Source: Pseudoalteromonas sp. EB27 (GTDB lineage: Bacteria; Pseudomonadota; Gammaproteobacteria; Enterobacterales; Alteromonadaceae). From it: a DNA stretch of 64,000 bases. The position numbers were made by a program, and so were the translations under genes. The notes beneath the pieces were generated by a model. It worked only from the letters and a program-made list of their open reading frames with translations, had not been told where the DNA came from and did no database searches. Positions 37,866-46,540 of the stretch are shown piece after piece; the stretch's first letter is position 1, and every line of letters begins with the position of its first letter. The DNA lies in assembly GCF_001974875.1 (NCBI RefSeq), contig NZ_MTQD01000006.1:124001-188000 (forward strand), given 5' to 3'.

Positions 37866-40800
37866 ATGCTAAAAAGAAATATTTTGTTGAATGTAACAAA
37901 AAATAATAAATTAATGCTCGTTGCAACAATAATATTTGTTCTTATAGCTTTGCCTTCTCTATATATGTTCGATCAAAAAGTAAGAAGTGACGTTTACCAT
38001 TCAGCTCAAATAGAATTAAAACGTGAGCTTGAAACAAAAAGCCTTTCACTAAAAAACCACCTCAAAGATAGTGTTACCGCTATTCGCTTTTTAGACGCTA
38101 CCCCCCCTATTAAAGGTATTACTCGCGCCACTGAAAACAAGAAAATTGATCCCTTGTTAGGCACGCACATTGACGTTTGGGAAGAACGCTTAGCGAGCAT
38201 TTTTAGTGGTTTTATGCGCACAGATGACAGCATACTTCAGGCTCGCTATATTATTCTCGCAGATGGTGGACAAGAAGTTGTCAGGGTTGATCGAAACCAG
38301 CTAGGGGAAATTAATCGACTGCAAGGCCTGCAATTACAAAAAAAAGGTCAACGCGATTACATGATAAAAGCGAGCATGCTCGATAATAAAAGTGTTTATA
38401 TTTCTCCTATTAACTACAACCGTGAAAATGGGCAGATACAAGAACCCTACATAAGTACTTTTCGTGTAGCTAAGCCTGTTTTTGATGAAAAAAATAAGAT
38501 ATTTGCAATATTAGTCACTAACTACTTTGCTGATAAATTAATAAAAAGTTTAACGGTTGAATCGCCAGATGGAACACACATTTACCTCATGAATAATGAA
38601 GGTGAATTTCTATATCATCCAAACTCTCAACTGCGCTTCGGATTTGAATTTAATAAAGCTAAAACGTGGACTGAAGAATTTTCCGCTGCAACCACAATGC
38701 TAGAGCAAGGTACTTTACCGCTAAGTAATTACCCAATTGCTTATACATTAAAAAAACGTATTTCGCTTGAGGGTGATATTGCGATGTTACCTTTAGAGCT
38801 TGGTGTGAGTGTTAATACTAAAACGTTGTTAGCAAAAGTTAGTGAAAGGCGTCAAAACTTTATTGTTATGCTACTCATGTTTTTTGGAGTATTTTTAATT
38901 ATCGCCTTTTTATACCAACGTTTCATCAACCGTAAATTGTTAATTAACTCATTAAAAGAGCAAAACAATAAAGTAATTGAAAACTCACTGGATGCTATTT
39001 TTACAATTGAGCAAACTGGCGAAATAGTTCACTTTAACAGCACGGCTAAAGAGGTTTTTGGTACTTCAATTACAGGTGTTAGTCCTGACTTTGTCTCTTT
39101 ATTTAACTTAAATGAAGTCGATAACAACTGTATAGAAGAGACAATTTCAAACGGGTCAAAAATGCCGTTTGAAGCTATCTACACAGATGGTTATGGCAAT
39201 AAACAATACTTTTCAATTACGCTCAGCAGTATTTTTGATGTATACAATAACCGTTATCAAGTAGCGGCTATTTTAAGAAATATTAGCTCGTTAAAAAACA
39301 CTCAATCAGAGCTTGAAGGTTTGAACAGTACTTTGGAGCTAAAAGTATCACAAAGGACTGTTGAGCTAGAGCGCGCAATTGATCAAGCATTAGCAGCAAG
39401 CCAAGCAAAAAGTGATTTTGTAGCAAATATATCTCACGAAATCCGTACACCAATGAATGGCGTTTTGGGTATGCTTGAAATGCTCAAAGAAGATGGCTTA
39501 AGTGAACAACAATATCATTACCTAAAACTAGCCAACAGCAGTGCTAACTCACTGATGAACTTGATTAACGATATTCTCGATTTTTCGAAAATAGAAGCGG
39601 GTAAGCTTGATATTGATAATCATACATTTGATGTTGTTACAGTATGTAGCGATATGATTAGCTCTTTAGCGTTACAAGGCCAGCGCAAAGGTCTTGAAGT
39701 ATTTTTAGATACTAAAGATGTAGTAGACAGAATGGTTATTGGCGACAGCCATCGCCTTAAACAAATTTTAATTAACTTAGTTAATAATGCTTTTAAATTC
39801 ACTCACCGAGGTGAAGTAAGTCTAACAATTGGTTCTAAGTATATTACCGACTCAAAGTTATTAATGAGCTTTACAATAAAAGACACTGGTATTGGTATAG
39901 CACCAGAGAACATAGACAAACTATTTGAAGTGTTTACACAAGAAGACTCAAGCACAACCCGCCACTTTGGTGGTACAGGCTTAGGTTTATCTATATGTAA
40001 AAAGCTCGCTCAGTTAATGGGTGGTAATATCACTGTTATAAGTGAAAAGGGCGTTGGTAGTACATTTACAGCAACGGTTGAGCTACACGTCGCACAAGAG
40101 AAAAAACTAAACACAGGTATTGAACTTGCTACTAGCATTAGCGTAGCTGCATTAATAGCGCGCGATAATGTCTATCAAAATGTGTGCGATTTATTGCTAT
40201 TAACTTGTAAAGTAAATGCAGAAAACATTATAAGACTCGACTACTTTAGTGAGCATAAAGAGTTTGAGGCTGACTTATTATTGATTGATGATGAGCACCC
40301 TCAAATTGATGCCCTTATTAATTACTGTAAACAGTTTAATAAAAAGTATGTTTTAATTTTACGCGACATGGTGACCGATAAACCAACTAAAATGGTGTTA
40401 CCTGAAGGTAGCCATATTTTAAATAAACCGCTTACCCAAGATCAATTCAGCTATAAATTAGCAAGCTTATTTGGTGCTAGTAATGACTGTATTATAGCGC
40501 CACCCAAAGGCTTAACAGAAGAACAAGTAGATCCTGACCTTTCTGCTTATCATATATTATTAGTAGACGATAATATGATAAACATTGAAGTAGCTAAGGC
40601 GATTTTAAAACGAACTAAAGTAAAAATCACCTGTGCATCAGATGGCGTAGAAGCATTAGAAGCATTGAGAGAAAACACAGAACAATCCTTTGATGTAATT
40701 TTAATGGACTGCCAAATGCCTAATCTAAATGGGTACGATACAACAAGTGAAATCAGAAATAGTAAAGCCGGAGTCGATTACACACACATTCCTATTATTG

Positions 40801-40925
40801 CGATGACAGCAAGCGCGATGGAAGGTGATAGAGAGCGTTGTTTAACTGCAGGCATGAACGACTATATTACTAAACCAATCAAGCCAAGAACGCTAAAAGA
40901 TAAGTTAATCACCTGGCTAAGTTAA
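37866..40925 (+). CDS. Orphan hybrid sensor histidine kinase
   Basis: This 1019-residue kinase is membrane-bound. TM1 is about residues 16-35, a periplasmic Cache-like sensor follows (about 36-328), and TM2 is about 331-350. A PAS domain (about 370-480) and a short coiled coil precede HisKA, whose phosphorylated His lies in SHEIRTPMNG near 524. HATPase_c has NNAFKFTHRG, DTGIGIAPE and GGTGLGLSI. A degenerate receiver-like segment (about 770-870, no DxxM-type acceptor but KPLT) precedes a full C-terminal receiver, with acceptor Asp near 945 (LMDCQMPN) and TKPI lysine. No response regulator gene is beside it. Confidence 0.9.
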   Translation: MLKRNILLNVTKNNKLMLVATIIFVLIALPSLYMFDQKVRSDVYHSAQIELKRELETKSLSLKNHLKDSVTAIRFLDATPPIKGITRATENKKIDPLLGTHIDVWEERLASIFSGFMRTDDSILQARYIILADGGQEVVRVDRNQLGEINRLQGLQLQKKGQRDYMIKASMLDNKSVYISPINYNRENGQIQEPYISTFRVAKPVFDEKNKIFAILVTNYFADKLIKSLTVESPDGTHIYLMNNEGEFLYHPNSQLRFGFEFNKAKTWTEEFSAATTMLEQGTLPLSNYPIAYTLKKRISLEGDIAMLPLELGVSVNTKTLLAKVSERRQNFIVMLLMFFGVFLIIAFLYQRFINRKLLINSLKEQNNKVIENSLDAIFTIEQTGEIVHFNSTAKEVFGTSITGVSPDFVSLFNLNEVDNNCIEETISNGSKMPFEAIYTDGYGNKQYFSITLSSIFDVYNNRYQVAAILRNISSLKNTQSELEGLNSTLELKVSQRTVELERAIDQALAASQAKSDFVANISHEIRTPMNGVLGMLEMLKEDGLSEQQYHYLKLANSSANSLMNLINDILDFSKIEAGKLDIDNHTFDVVTVCSDMISSLALQGQRKGLEVFLDTKDVVDRMVIGDSHRLKQILINLVNNAFKFTHRGEVSLTIGSKYITDSKLLMSFTIKDTGIGIAPENIDKLFEVFTQEDSSTTRHFGGTGLGLSICKKLAQLMGGNITVISEKGVGSTFTATVELHVAQEKKLNTGIELATSISVAALIARDNVYQNVCDLLLLTCKVNAENIIRLDYFSEHKEFEADLLLIDDEHPQIDALINYCKQFNKKYVLILRDMVTDKPTKMVLPEGSHILNKPLTQDQFSYKLASLFGASNDCIIAPPKGLTEEQVDPDLSAYHILLVDDNMINIEVAKAILKRTKVKITCASDGVEALEALRENTEQSFDVILMDCQMPNLNGYDTTSEIRNSKAGVDYTHIPIIAMTASAMEGDRERCLTAGMNDYITKPIKPRTLKDKLITWLS

Positions 40926-40940
40926 TAGTTATTAATTGAG

Positions 40941-40969
40941 AATCAGCTGCTTATGCAGCTGATTTTTTT
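40941..40969 (+). terminator. Terminator of the hybrid kinase gene
   Basis: AATCAGCTGC / GCAGCTGATT arms with a TTAT loop are followed by seven T residues. It lies 16 bases after the kinase stop and overlaps the 3' end of the opposing gene. Confidence 0.88.
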
Positions 40970-41784
40970 GGTTTAGCATCCGTTGATATATTTAACTTTG
41001 TTATGTCGGCGCTATCGAGTACGGATTGTGTGTCTGACCAATGTAGTAATTCAATTTTTCCATCTTGCTGCTCTACCAGCGCTGTACAGCTCTCAATCCA
41101 ATCTCCATCGTTACAATACATAATTCCGTCATCTACTTTTATTTTGGGATGATGAATGTGTCCACAAATAATACCGTCTACGTTTTGCTTTTTAGCTTCA
41201 TGAATTGCGGCATCTTCGAAGGCTTTAATTGCTTCACGGGCTTTGTGTACGCGAGCTTTTATCCATGATGCAAGCGAGTAGTAATTACCACCAAATAGCT
41301 TTCGAATACGATTGGTCCAGCGGTTTAAAAATAATAAAAAGTCGTATCCTGCATCGCCCGCGATACTAATAAGTTTGTTATAGCGTGTCGCGGAATCAAA
41401 ATCATCACCGTGTACGAGTAAAAAACGTTTATTAGCTTTAGTGGTGTGAATAAACTGCTGGTGGATTTCAATACCAAATAACGTTTGATTTATATAGTTC
41501 CTAAACGTTTCGTCATGATTACCGGGTATATAAATGATGCGTGTACCATTAACTGCTTTTTGTTGTATACAGCTCAATACTTGATAATGCGAAGGGTGCC
41601 AATAAAACTGTCTTTTCATCGACCATAAATCAATAATATCACCCACTAAATAAAGTGTGTCGGATTCTACCGAGTTTAAAAAATCGAGCAAATAATCGGC
41701 TTTACAGTCTTTGTAACCTAAATGAACATCTGATATCCAAATAGTAGGGTAGTGTTGTTTCTTACGCTGTTGATTGTTTGTCAT
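40951..41784 (-). CDS. LpxH-like metallophosphoesterase (COG2908 type)
   Basis: This 277-residue (from ATG 41784) calcineurin-like phosphoesterase has the metal-ligand motifs in order: DVHLG, GDIIDLW, GNHDE, HGDDFD and GHIHHP. This is the pattern of the UDP-2,3-diacylglucosamine hydrolase family. It is longer than true LpxH and may be a paralogue acting on another phosphoester. An in-frame start at 41835 would add 17 hydrophobic residues, but this segment does not resemble a secretion signal. The last residues are lysine/alanine-rich and overlap a terminator of the opposing gene. Confidence 0.85.
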   Translation of the reverse strand: MTNNQQRKKQHYPTIWISDVHLGYKDCKADYLLDFLNSVESDTLYLVGDIIDLWSMKRQFYWHPSHYQVLSCIQQKAVNGTRIIYIPGNHDETFRNYINQTLFGIEIHQQFIHTTKANKRFLLVHGDDFDSATRYNKLISIAGDAGYDFLLFLNRWTNRIRKLFGGNYYSLASWIKARVHKAREAIKAFEDAAIHEAKKQNVDGIICGHIHHPKIKVDDGIMYCNDGDWIESCTALVEQQDGKIELLHWSDTQSVLDSADITKLNISTDAKPKKSAA

Positions 41785-41907
41785 GCCCGTTATCCATAGT
41801 GTAATAATTAACACTGTAGATAAACCCAATGACACTTATGAGACACTTTAGCGAAGCCTCTATGACAATTTATACAAAGTCATGCAATTAAAATACTTAT
41901 ATAGAGC

Positions 41908-42267
41908 TAGGGCGTGTTGACCTTTCGTGATTGATTTTACAGCAGACTGTTTGTTTTTAGGCAAGGAAGATCATATGTAGCGTGGTTATTCCCCATAAAT
42001 AGGTGATAACGCAGTATAAATGCCAAACATGAGCTGCCCTTTGAGTTCTTATAGGGACTATTAGCTCTTTGTTGCCTACATAGATGTCGGTAAGGGGCGT
42101 AAGCAGGACGCGGAAGCTTTGCTCGGCTTTTACTTATTCTTACATGGATGTAAGTCAGTAGAATAACGCAGGAGCAGTTATCGAGTCTACTAGGTTACAA
42201 ACTTCGCGCTGCGATTAAATCGTCCCTAGATTGAGCGAATTTCGATCCACGAGATCAATGCGCCTTA
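41908..42267. mobile_element. MITE-like non-coding element with imperfect terminal inverted repeats
   Basis: The ends form imperfect inverted repeats: TAGGGCGTGTTGACC at the left and the complement of TAAGGCGCATTGATC at the right (11 of 15 match), and the match continues inward (TCGTG in both) after a 2-base gap. Both ends start with TA, as for elements duplicating a TA target. The 360-base interior codes for nothing and contains a perfect palindrome, CTTACATGGATGTAAG, at 42139-42154. No transposase is present, so it would need help from elsewhere. Confidence 0.5.
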
Positions 42268-42320
42268 GGAAAGGTGAGTTGATGATCAGCTACCATTACG
42301 CATTGCTATTAATTGCGCAT

Positions 42321-42350
42321 AAAAAAGGCCGCATTTTAAATGCGGCCTTA
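42321..42350 (-). terminator. proS terminator
   Basis: AAGGCCGCATTT and its complement form the stem; the minus strand ends in a run of six T. It is 26 bases past the proS stop. The stem resembles that of the gltA terminator. Confidence 0.88.
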
Positions 42351-42375
42351 TAGTCTGTTCTAAGCGTGGGTGTTA

Positions 42376-44100
42376 TTAACCTTTAACGGCTGCTTTAATT
42401 GCATCAATTGCTGTATCGATATCAATCATTAGCTTTTCACCTGTACGGCGGTTTTTAAGCTCAACTTTATTCTCGTCAAGGTTACGCTCACCAATTACTA
42501 GCGTAAATGGCACACCAATTAGCTCCATGTCATTAAACATAACGCCAGGGCGCTCTTTACGATCATCAAATAACACATCAAGACCTGCATCTTTTAAACC
42601 TTGGTAAAGGTTATTTGCTATATCAGGAATACGATGCGATTTGTGCATGTTCATTGGAACAATTGCTAAATCGAATGGCGCGATTGATTTTGGCCAAATG
42701 ATCCCGTATTGATCGTTGTTCTGCTCAATAGCAGCGGCAACAATACGTGAAACACCAATACCGTAACAACCCATAGTCATGGTTTGGTTTTTACCACCTT
42801 CGTTTAACACGCCGGCTTTCATGGCTTCTGAGTATTTAGTGCCAAGTTGGAAAATATGCCCAACTTCAATACCGCGTTTAATTTGCAAAGTACCTTCACC
42901 ACATGGACTCATATCGCCTTCAACAATATTACGAATATCAGCAACGTCGTAATCAGTTACGTCACGATCCCAGTTAATACCGCTGTAATGCTCGTCGTCT
43001 TTATTTGCACCGGCAACAAAATCAGCAAGTATGTTAGCTGTTCTATCAACAATAATAGGCATTGATAAGCCAACAGGGCCTAATGAGCCAGGCTTTGCGC
43101 CAATAGCAGCAACAATATCCGCCTCTGTTGCCATTTCAAGCGGAGAGTCTACTAATGGGTGTTTTTCAGCTTTTAGTTCATTTAATTCGTGATCGCCACG
43201 AAGTACTAAGGCAACTAAACCACGTACTTCATTTTCATCAGGCGTACCATAAACAATTAACGTTTTAACACCGCGATGTGGCTTAACACCGTAGTGTTTT
43301 TTAAGCTCGTTAATAGTTTTAGCGTCAGGTGTTGGAAACGCTTTAAGCTCTTTTGATGCTTCAGGGCGAGCTTCAATAGGTGCCAGTGCTTCAGCTTTTT
43401 CAATGTTAGCGGCGTAATCACTGCCATCACTAAATGCAATTGCATCTTCGCCCGATTCAGCAAGTACATGAAACTCATGCGATACGCTACCACCAATAGA
43501 GCCTGTATCGGCTATAACAGGGCGGTAATCAAGGCCTAAACGCTCAAAAATGTTACAGTATGCTTTGTGCATTGCTTGATAAGTTGCATCTAAACACTCT
43601 TCACTTAAGTGAAAAGAGTAGGCATCTTTCATTGTAAATTCACGAGCACGCATTACCCCAAAGCGAGGACGACGTTCGTCGCGTACTTTCGTTTGTACTT
43701 GGTATAAAGTAACCGGTAGTTGTTTGTAGCTGCTTATTTCTTTACGAACAAAATCTGTAATAACTTCTTCGTGTGTTGGGCCAAGTGCAAACGTACGGTT
43801 ATGACGGTCTGTAAAGCGCATAAGCTCAGGACCAAATTCATTCCAACGACCAGACTCTTCCCACAAATCAGCAGGTTGAATAACAGGCATTAGCATTTCA
43901 ATGGCGCCAGCTTTGTCCATTTCTTCACGTACAATGTTTTCTACTTTACGTAGCACGCGTAAACCAGAGGGTAACCAAGTGTATAAACCCGAAGCGACGC
44001 GACGGATCATACCGGCTCTAAGCATTAACTGATGCGATACAATTTCAGCATCTGATGGCGTTTCTTTAAGTGTTGCGAGTATATATTGGCTTGTACGCAT
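42376..44100 (-). CDS. proS: Prolyl-tRNA synthetase (bacterial type with editing domain)
   Basis: ProS charges tRNA-Pro. The 574-residue length is that of the bacterial form with the YbaK-like editing insert (about residues 225-390). Class II motif 2 is in [22 protein letters not shown] and motif 3 in [20 protein letters not shown]-terminal [20 protein letters not shown] matches the family. The ATG is preceded by a CGGAA ribosome site. It is transcribed alone, with the terminator above and its own promoter upstream of 44100. Confidence 0.98.
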   Translation of the reverse strand: MRTSQYILATLKETPSDAEIVSHQLMLRAGMIRRVASGLYTWLPSGLRVLRKVENIVREEMDKAGAIEMLMPVIQPADLWEESGRWNEFGPELMRFTDRHNRTFALGPTHEEVITDFVRKEISSYKQLPVTLYQVQTKVRDERRPRFGVMRAREFTMKDAYSFHLSEECLDATYQAMHKAYCNIFERLGLDYRPVIADTGSIGGSVSHEFHVLAESGEDAIAFSDGSDYAANIEKAEALAPIEARPEASKELKAFPTPDAKTINELKKHYGVKPHRGVKTLIVYGTPDENEVRGLVALVLRGDHELNELKAEKHPLVDSPLEMATEADIVAAIGAKPGSLGPVGLSMPIIVDRTANILADFVAGANKDDEHYSGINWDRDVTDYDVADIRNIVEGDMSPCGEGTLQIKRGIEVGHIFQLGTKYSEAMKAGVLNEGGKNQTMTMGCYGIGVSRIVAAAIEQNNDQYGIIWPKSIAPFDLAIVPMNMHKSHRIPDIANNLYQGLKDAGLDVLFDDRKERPGVMFNDMELIGVPFTLVIGERNLDENKVELKNRRTGEKLMIDIDTAIDAIKAAVKG

Positions 44101-44189
44101 GTTTTTTCCGAAATAGAGTAATTATATTCTTTTAATAGAGCTTAAGTTTACCAGCGGATGCTTTTACACTAAAGCGCTAAGTGAGTTAT

Positions 44190-44894
44190 TTAGTTTTTTT
44201 CTATGCTTGTTACTAAGTTATGTGCATCATTAACCTGCCAGCGAATATTAAAGTCATAGAGAGTCATCCCGTAGCTTTGCATTTCTTCTTTTTGTTTTTT
44301 ATAAGCAGGGCGAGGATCTTGTTTTAAAACATTGGTTATAAAATCATGTAAGTCTGGGTATTGTGTTTGGGCATTAACGAACTCAATTGCCTGAGGGCTA
44401 AATTCAACCGTCATTTGTGTTTCAGGGCGCGTGTCAGCAAAGCCAGCGCTTGCATCGGGCATTGAGTCTGAATAAGGCAAATACGGTTTTATATCAATGA
44501 TTGGTGTGCCATCAAGTAAATCAATCCCAGCAAGTAATAAGCTAAGCTGTCCGTTTTTATATTCAATGCCTTCAAGTTTTACTGCGCTCATTCCAATCGC
44601 GTTGGGTCTAAATGTAGCGCGGGTAGCGAATACGCCTTTTCGCTCATTACCACCTAATCGTGGAGGGCGTACCATAGCAGAGTAACCTTTATCAGCTGTT
44701 TCGTGAAAACGAAATAGCAACCAAATATGAGTAAATTCATCGAGCCCGCGTACAAATTCTTCGCGATTAAAATCAGGTGCAAAAATAAGCTTTGCTTTAG
44801 CTTGGGGCACTAAACGCGGTTGCCTAGGTATAGCAAACTTTTGTTTATAAGGAGATTCAATGTGGCCAATAGCCGAAATGGTGTAATCGCTCAT
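44190..44894 (-). CDS. trmO: tRNA (N6-threonylcarbamoyladenosine(37)-N6)-methyltransferase TrmO
   Basis: TrmO uses SAM to methylate t6A37 of some tRNAs. From ATG 44894 it is 234 residues and begins MSDYTISAIGHIESPYKQKFAIPRQP, the conserved N-terminus of the TsaA/TrmO beta-barrel. Further family motifs are HIWLLFRFHE, RATFRPNAIGMSAVKL and GTPIIDIKPYLPYSD. A start five codons upstream is in frame but does not match. It probably acts in tRNA-Thr decoding, so the window holds two separate t6A modifiers (with TcdA). Confidence 0.93.
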   Translation of the reverse strand: MSDYTISAIGHIESPYKQKFAIPRQPRLVPQAKAKLIFAPDFNREEFVRGLDEFTHIWLLFRFHETADKGYSAMVRPPRLGGNERKGVFATRATFRPNAIGMSAVKLEGIEYKNGQLSLLLAGIDLLDGTPIIDIKPYLPYSDSMPDASAGFADTRPETQMTVEFSPQAIEFVNAQTQYPDLHDFITNVLKQDPRPAYKKQKEEMQSYGMTLYDFNIRWQVNDAHNLVTSIEKN

Positions 44895-45051
44895 AGTACT
44901 CGGGTACAAATAAAATAGAGCGCTATTCTACCCGCATTTAGTCTTTATCGCATTAAGGTAAGAAAGTTTATTACTTATAAACCGCTCGGTTTAAATCTTT
45001 AATTAGACTGAATGGTTTATATGAGTGTATTAATTAAAAAGAGCCTGAAAC

Positions 45052-45081
45052 AAAAAAGGTAAGCCCTTAGGCTTACCTTTT
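45052..45081 (-). terminator. Terminator of the beta-barrel protein gene
   Basis: AAGGTAAGCC / GGCTTACCTT arms with a short loop end in T residues on the minus strand; it is 18 bases past the gene. Confidence 0.85.
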
Positions 45082-45099
45082 ATACATGTTAAATATTAA

Positions 45100-45669
45100 T
45101 TAAAACATGTACTGAACTGATACAGATGCTACATCCATATCTGGATCAATATCGTCATCAAGTTTGTAGCGTTCGTACTCTAAACGAAATTGTACATTTG
45201 TTGTAAGTGCGTATTCAATACCCGCACCATAAAACGCATCACCACCATCTGTAGAAGCTGTTACACCGCCTACTGGTAAATCTTGTGTGTAATCAGCATC
45301 CCATTCAAGCCAACCGCCTTTTGCATACACAGAAAAGCTCTCAGTGATAGGATAGCCCAAACGTGCGGCAAGCGATACGCCATCAATTTCAGCTTTGCTG
45401 TCGATATCACTCACTTCATCAAAGTTTTGATATGCAAGCTCTAAGCTTAAGTATTCATTAAATTGTGCACCAACGTAACCTTTAAGCATTTGTGCATCGT
45501 CGTCAAAATCAGTGTCGTTATCGCTATCTTCAAATTCAAAAGAATATTGACCGTAACCAATACCTGTGTAGATACGTGGAGAATCGAAATCAGAAATGTC
45601 AGCGTGTGCTGCAGAGTTAAAACCCATTGTTGCTAAAGCAAGTGCAGAAAGAGAAAGTGTTTTAATCAT
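45100..45669 (-). CDS. Small outer-membrane beta-barrel protein
   Basis: This 189-residue protein has a Sec signal peptide (about residues 1-23, ending SAAHA) and then a chain of alternating hydrophobic strands with acidic loops, ending in the outer-membrane signature YMF. It fits an eight-stranded OmpW/OmpA-like porin-family barrel. Loops are Asp-rich, for example EDSDNDTDFDDDAQ. An AAGGAG site precedes the ATG. It stands alone. The ligand or role is unknown. Confidence 0.85.
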   Translation of the reverse strand: MIKTLSLSALALATMGFNSAAHADISDFDSPRIYTGIGYGQYSFEFEDSDNDTDFDDDAQMLKGYVGAQFNEYLSLELAYQNFDEVSDIDSKAEIDGVSLAARLGYPITESFSVYAKGGWLEWDADYTQDLPVGGVTASTDGGDAFYGAGIEYALTTNVQFRLEYERYKLDDDIDPDMDVASVSVQYMF

Positions 45670-45766
45670 TGAATAGCTCCTTTAAAATAATTTAAATGTT
45701 TGATTAAACTTATCAAACGACAATTATCTAGTTGCAGCGAACATGCCAATTTTAAAAATGATATTA

Positions 45767-45809
45767 AAACGCCATAATAGCTACTTTTGTATTAGTTATT
45801 ATGGCGTTT
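45767..45809 (-). terminator. Large hairpin after the acyl-CoA thioesterase gene
   Basis: Seventeen-base arms (AAACGCCATAATA plus four inner pairs, one a wobble) close a 9-base loop. On the minus strand it is followed by TTTTAATAT, so it is a likely terminator for the thioesterase gene, 134 bases past its stop. Confidence 0.6.
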
Positions 45810-45942
45810 AGATTGTTTTATAAACAAAATGAACTTTTTGATGATTTTGTTTTCAAATATAAGTTGTATGTTTTACAAAACATTATGAGTTTTTTACATG
45901 CCTATAGGTATAGGATACATTCTTAAATGATTATTCTGGTAT

Positions 45943-46407
45943 CTAAACTGTATGAAGCAAGTTTTCTGTTTCTATCGCAATTTCTTTCATTTTTATAGCG
46001 TAGTTTTCTAATTTAATATCTTCTTCGGTTACGGCTTTAAACGAAGGGACTTCTATTGGGTAGCCAGTTTCGTCCATAGCAATAAAACTAATAACACAGT
46101 GGTTTGTTTCTACCATGTTCTGTGTTTTTGGGTCGCCACATCTAACTTGAATAAATATTTGCATGCTACTTCTACCCGTATGGGCAATTTTAGCTTCTAC
46201 TTCTACAATTTGGCCTACTAGAATAGGGCGTCTAAATTTAACACCTGCAACCGAAACCGTTACACAGTAATGACCACTCCAACCAGCAGCGCAGGCATAG
46301 CCTGCTTGGTCAATCCATTTCATGACGGCCCCACCATGAACTTTACCTCCGAAATTTACATCGGTAGGCTCTGCTAAAAAACGAAAAACAACTTTTGACG
46401 ACGGCAT
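45943..46407 (-). CDS. Acyl-CoA thioesterase (hotdog fold)
   Basis: This 154-residue protein is a hotdog thioesterase of the acyl-CoA hydrolase/YciA-like group. The hallmark is VNFGGKVHGGAVMKWIDQAGYACA, with the catalytic Asp in the KWIDQAG helix, followed by VSVAGVKFRRPILVGQIVEVEA. It probably cleaves acyl-CoAs in the cytoplasm. It is near the etf genes and could act on the same acyl-CoA pool, but it has its own transcript, since a terminator lies between it and etfQO. Confidence 0.9.
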   Translation of the reverse strand: MPSSKVVFRFLAEPTDVNFGGKVHGGAVMKWIDQAGYACAAGWSGHYCVTVSVAGVKFRRPILVGQIVEVEAKIAHTGRSSMQIFIQVRCGDPKTQNMVETNHCVISFIAMDETGYPIEVPSFKAVTEEDIKLENYAIKMKEIAIETENLLHTV

Positions 46408-46449
46408 AGATAATACTCATATTTATTAGAACTACTATTAGCATAACGT

Positions 46450-46472
46450 AAAAAAGGGGCCGAAGCCCCTGC
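46450..46472 (-). terminator. etfQO terminator
   Basis: The stem AGGGGC with TTCG loop and GCCCCT is followed by a run of six T on the minus strand, shortly after the etfQO stop. Confidence 0.88.
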
Positions 46473-46540
46473 AATTTAGGATATGTTTATAATTTATATG
46501 TAAAAATAGTACTTAAATACGTATCTAGCGCATAATTTAG

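Larger units (their letters stand above)
41785..42375. other. Gene-free region between LpxH-like gene and proS
   Basis: This 591-base stretch has no plausible coding frame. It holds the MITE-like element at 41908-42267 and the proS terminator. The rest is AT-rich and unremarkable. Confidence 0.6.

Noticed and set aside
40951..41835. Essential LpxH assignment for the phosphoesterase
   Set aside because: The motifs match the wider COG2908 group, but the protein is longer than LpxH and lies away from lipid A genes, so I kept a cautious name.
42139..42154. Palindrome in the spacer before proS as a regulator site or tRNA-like feature
   Set aside because: It is part of the MITE-like element, is far from any promoter start, and no cloverleaf can be drawn.
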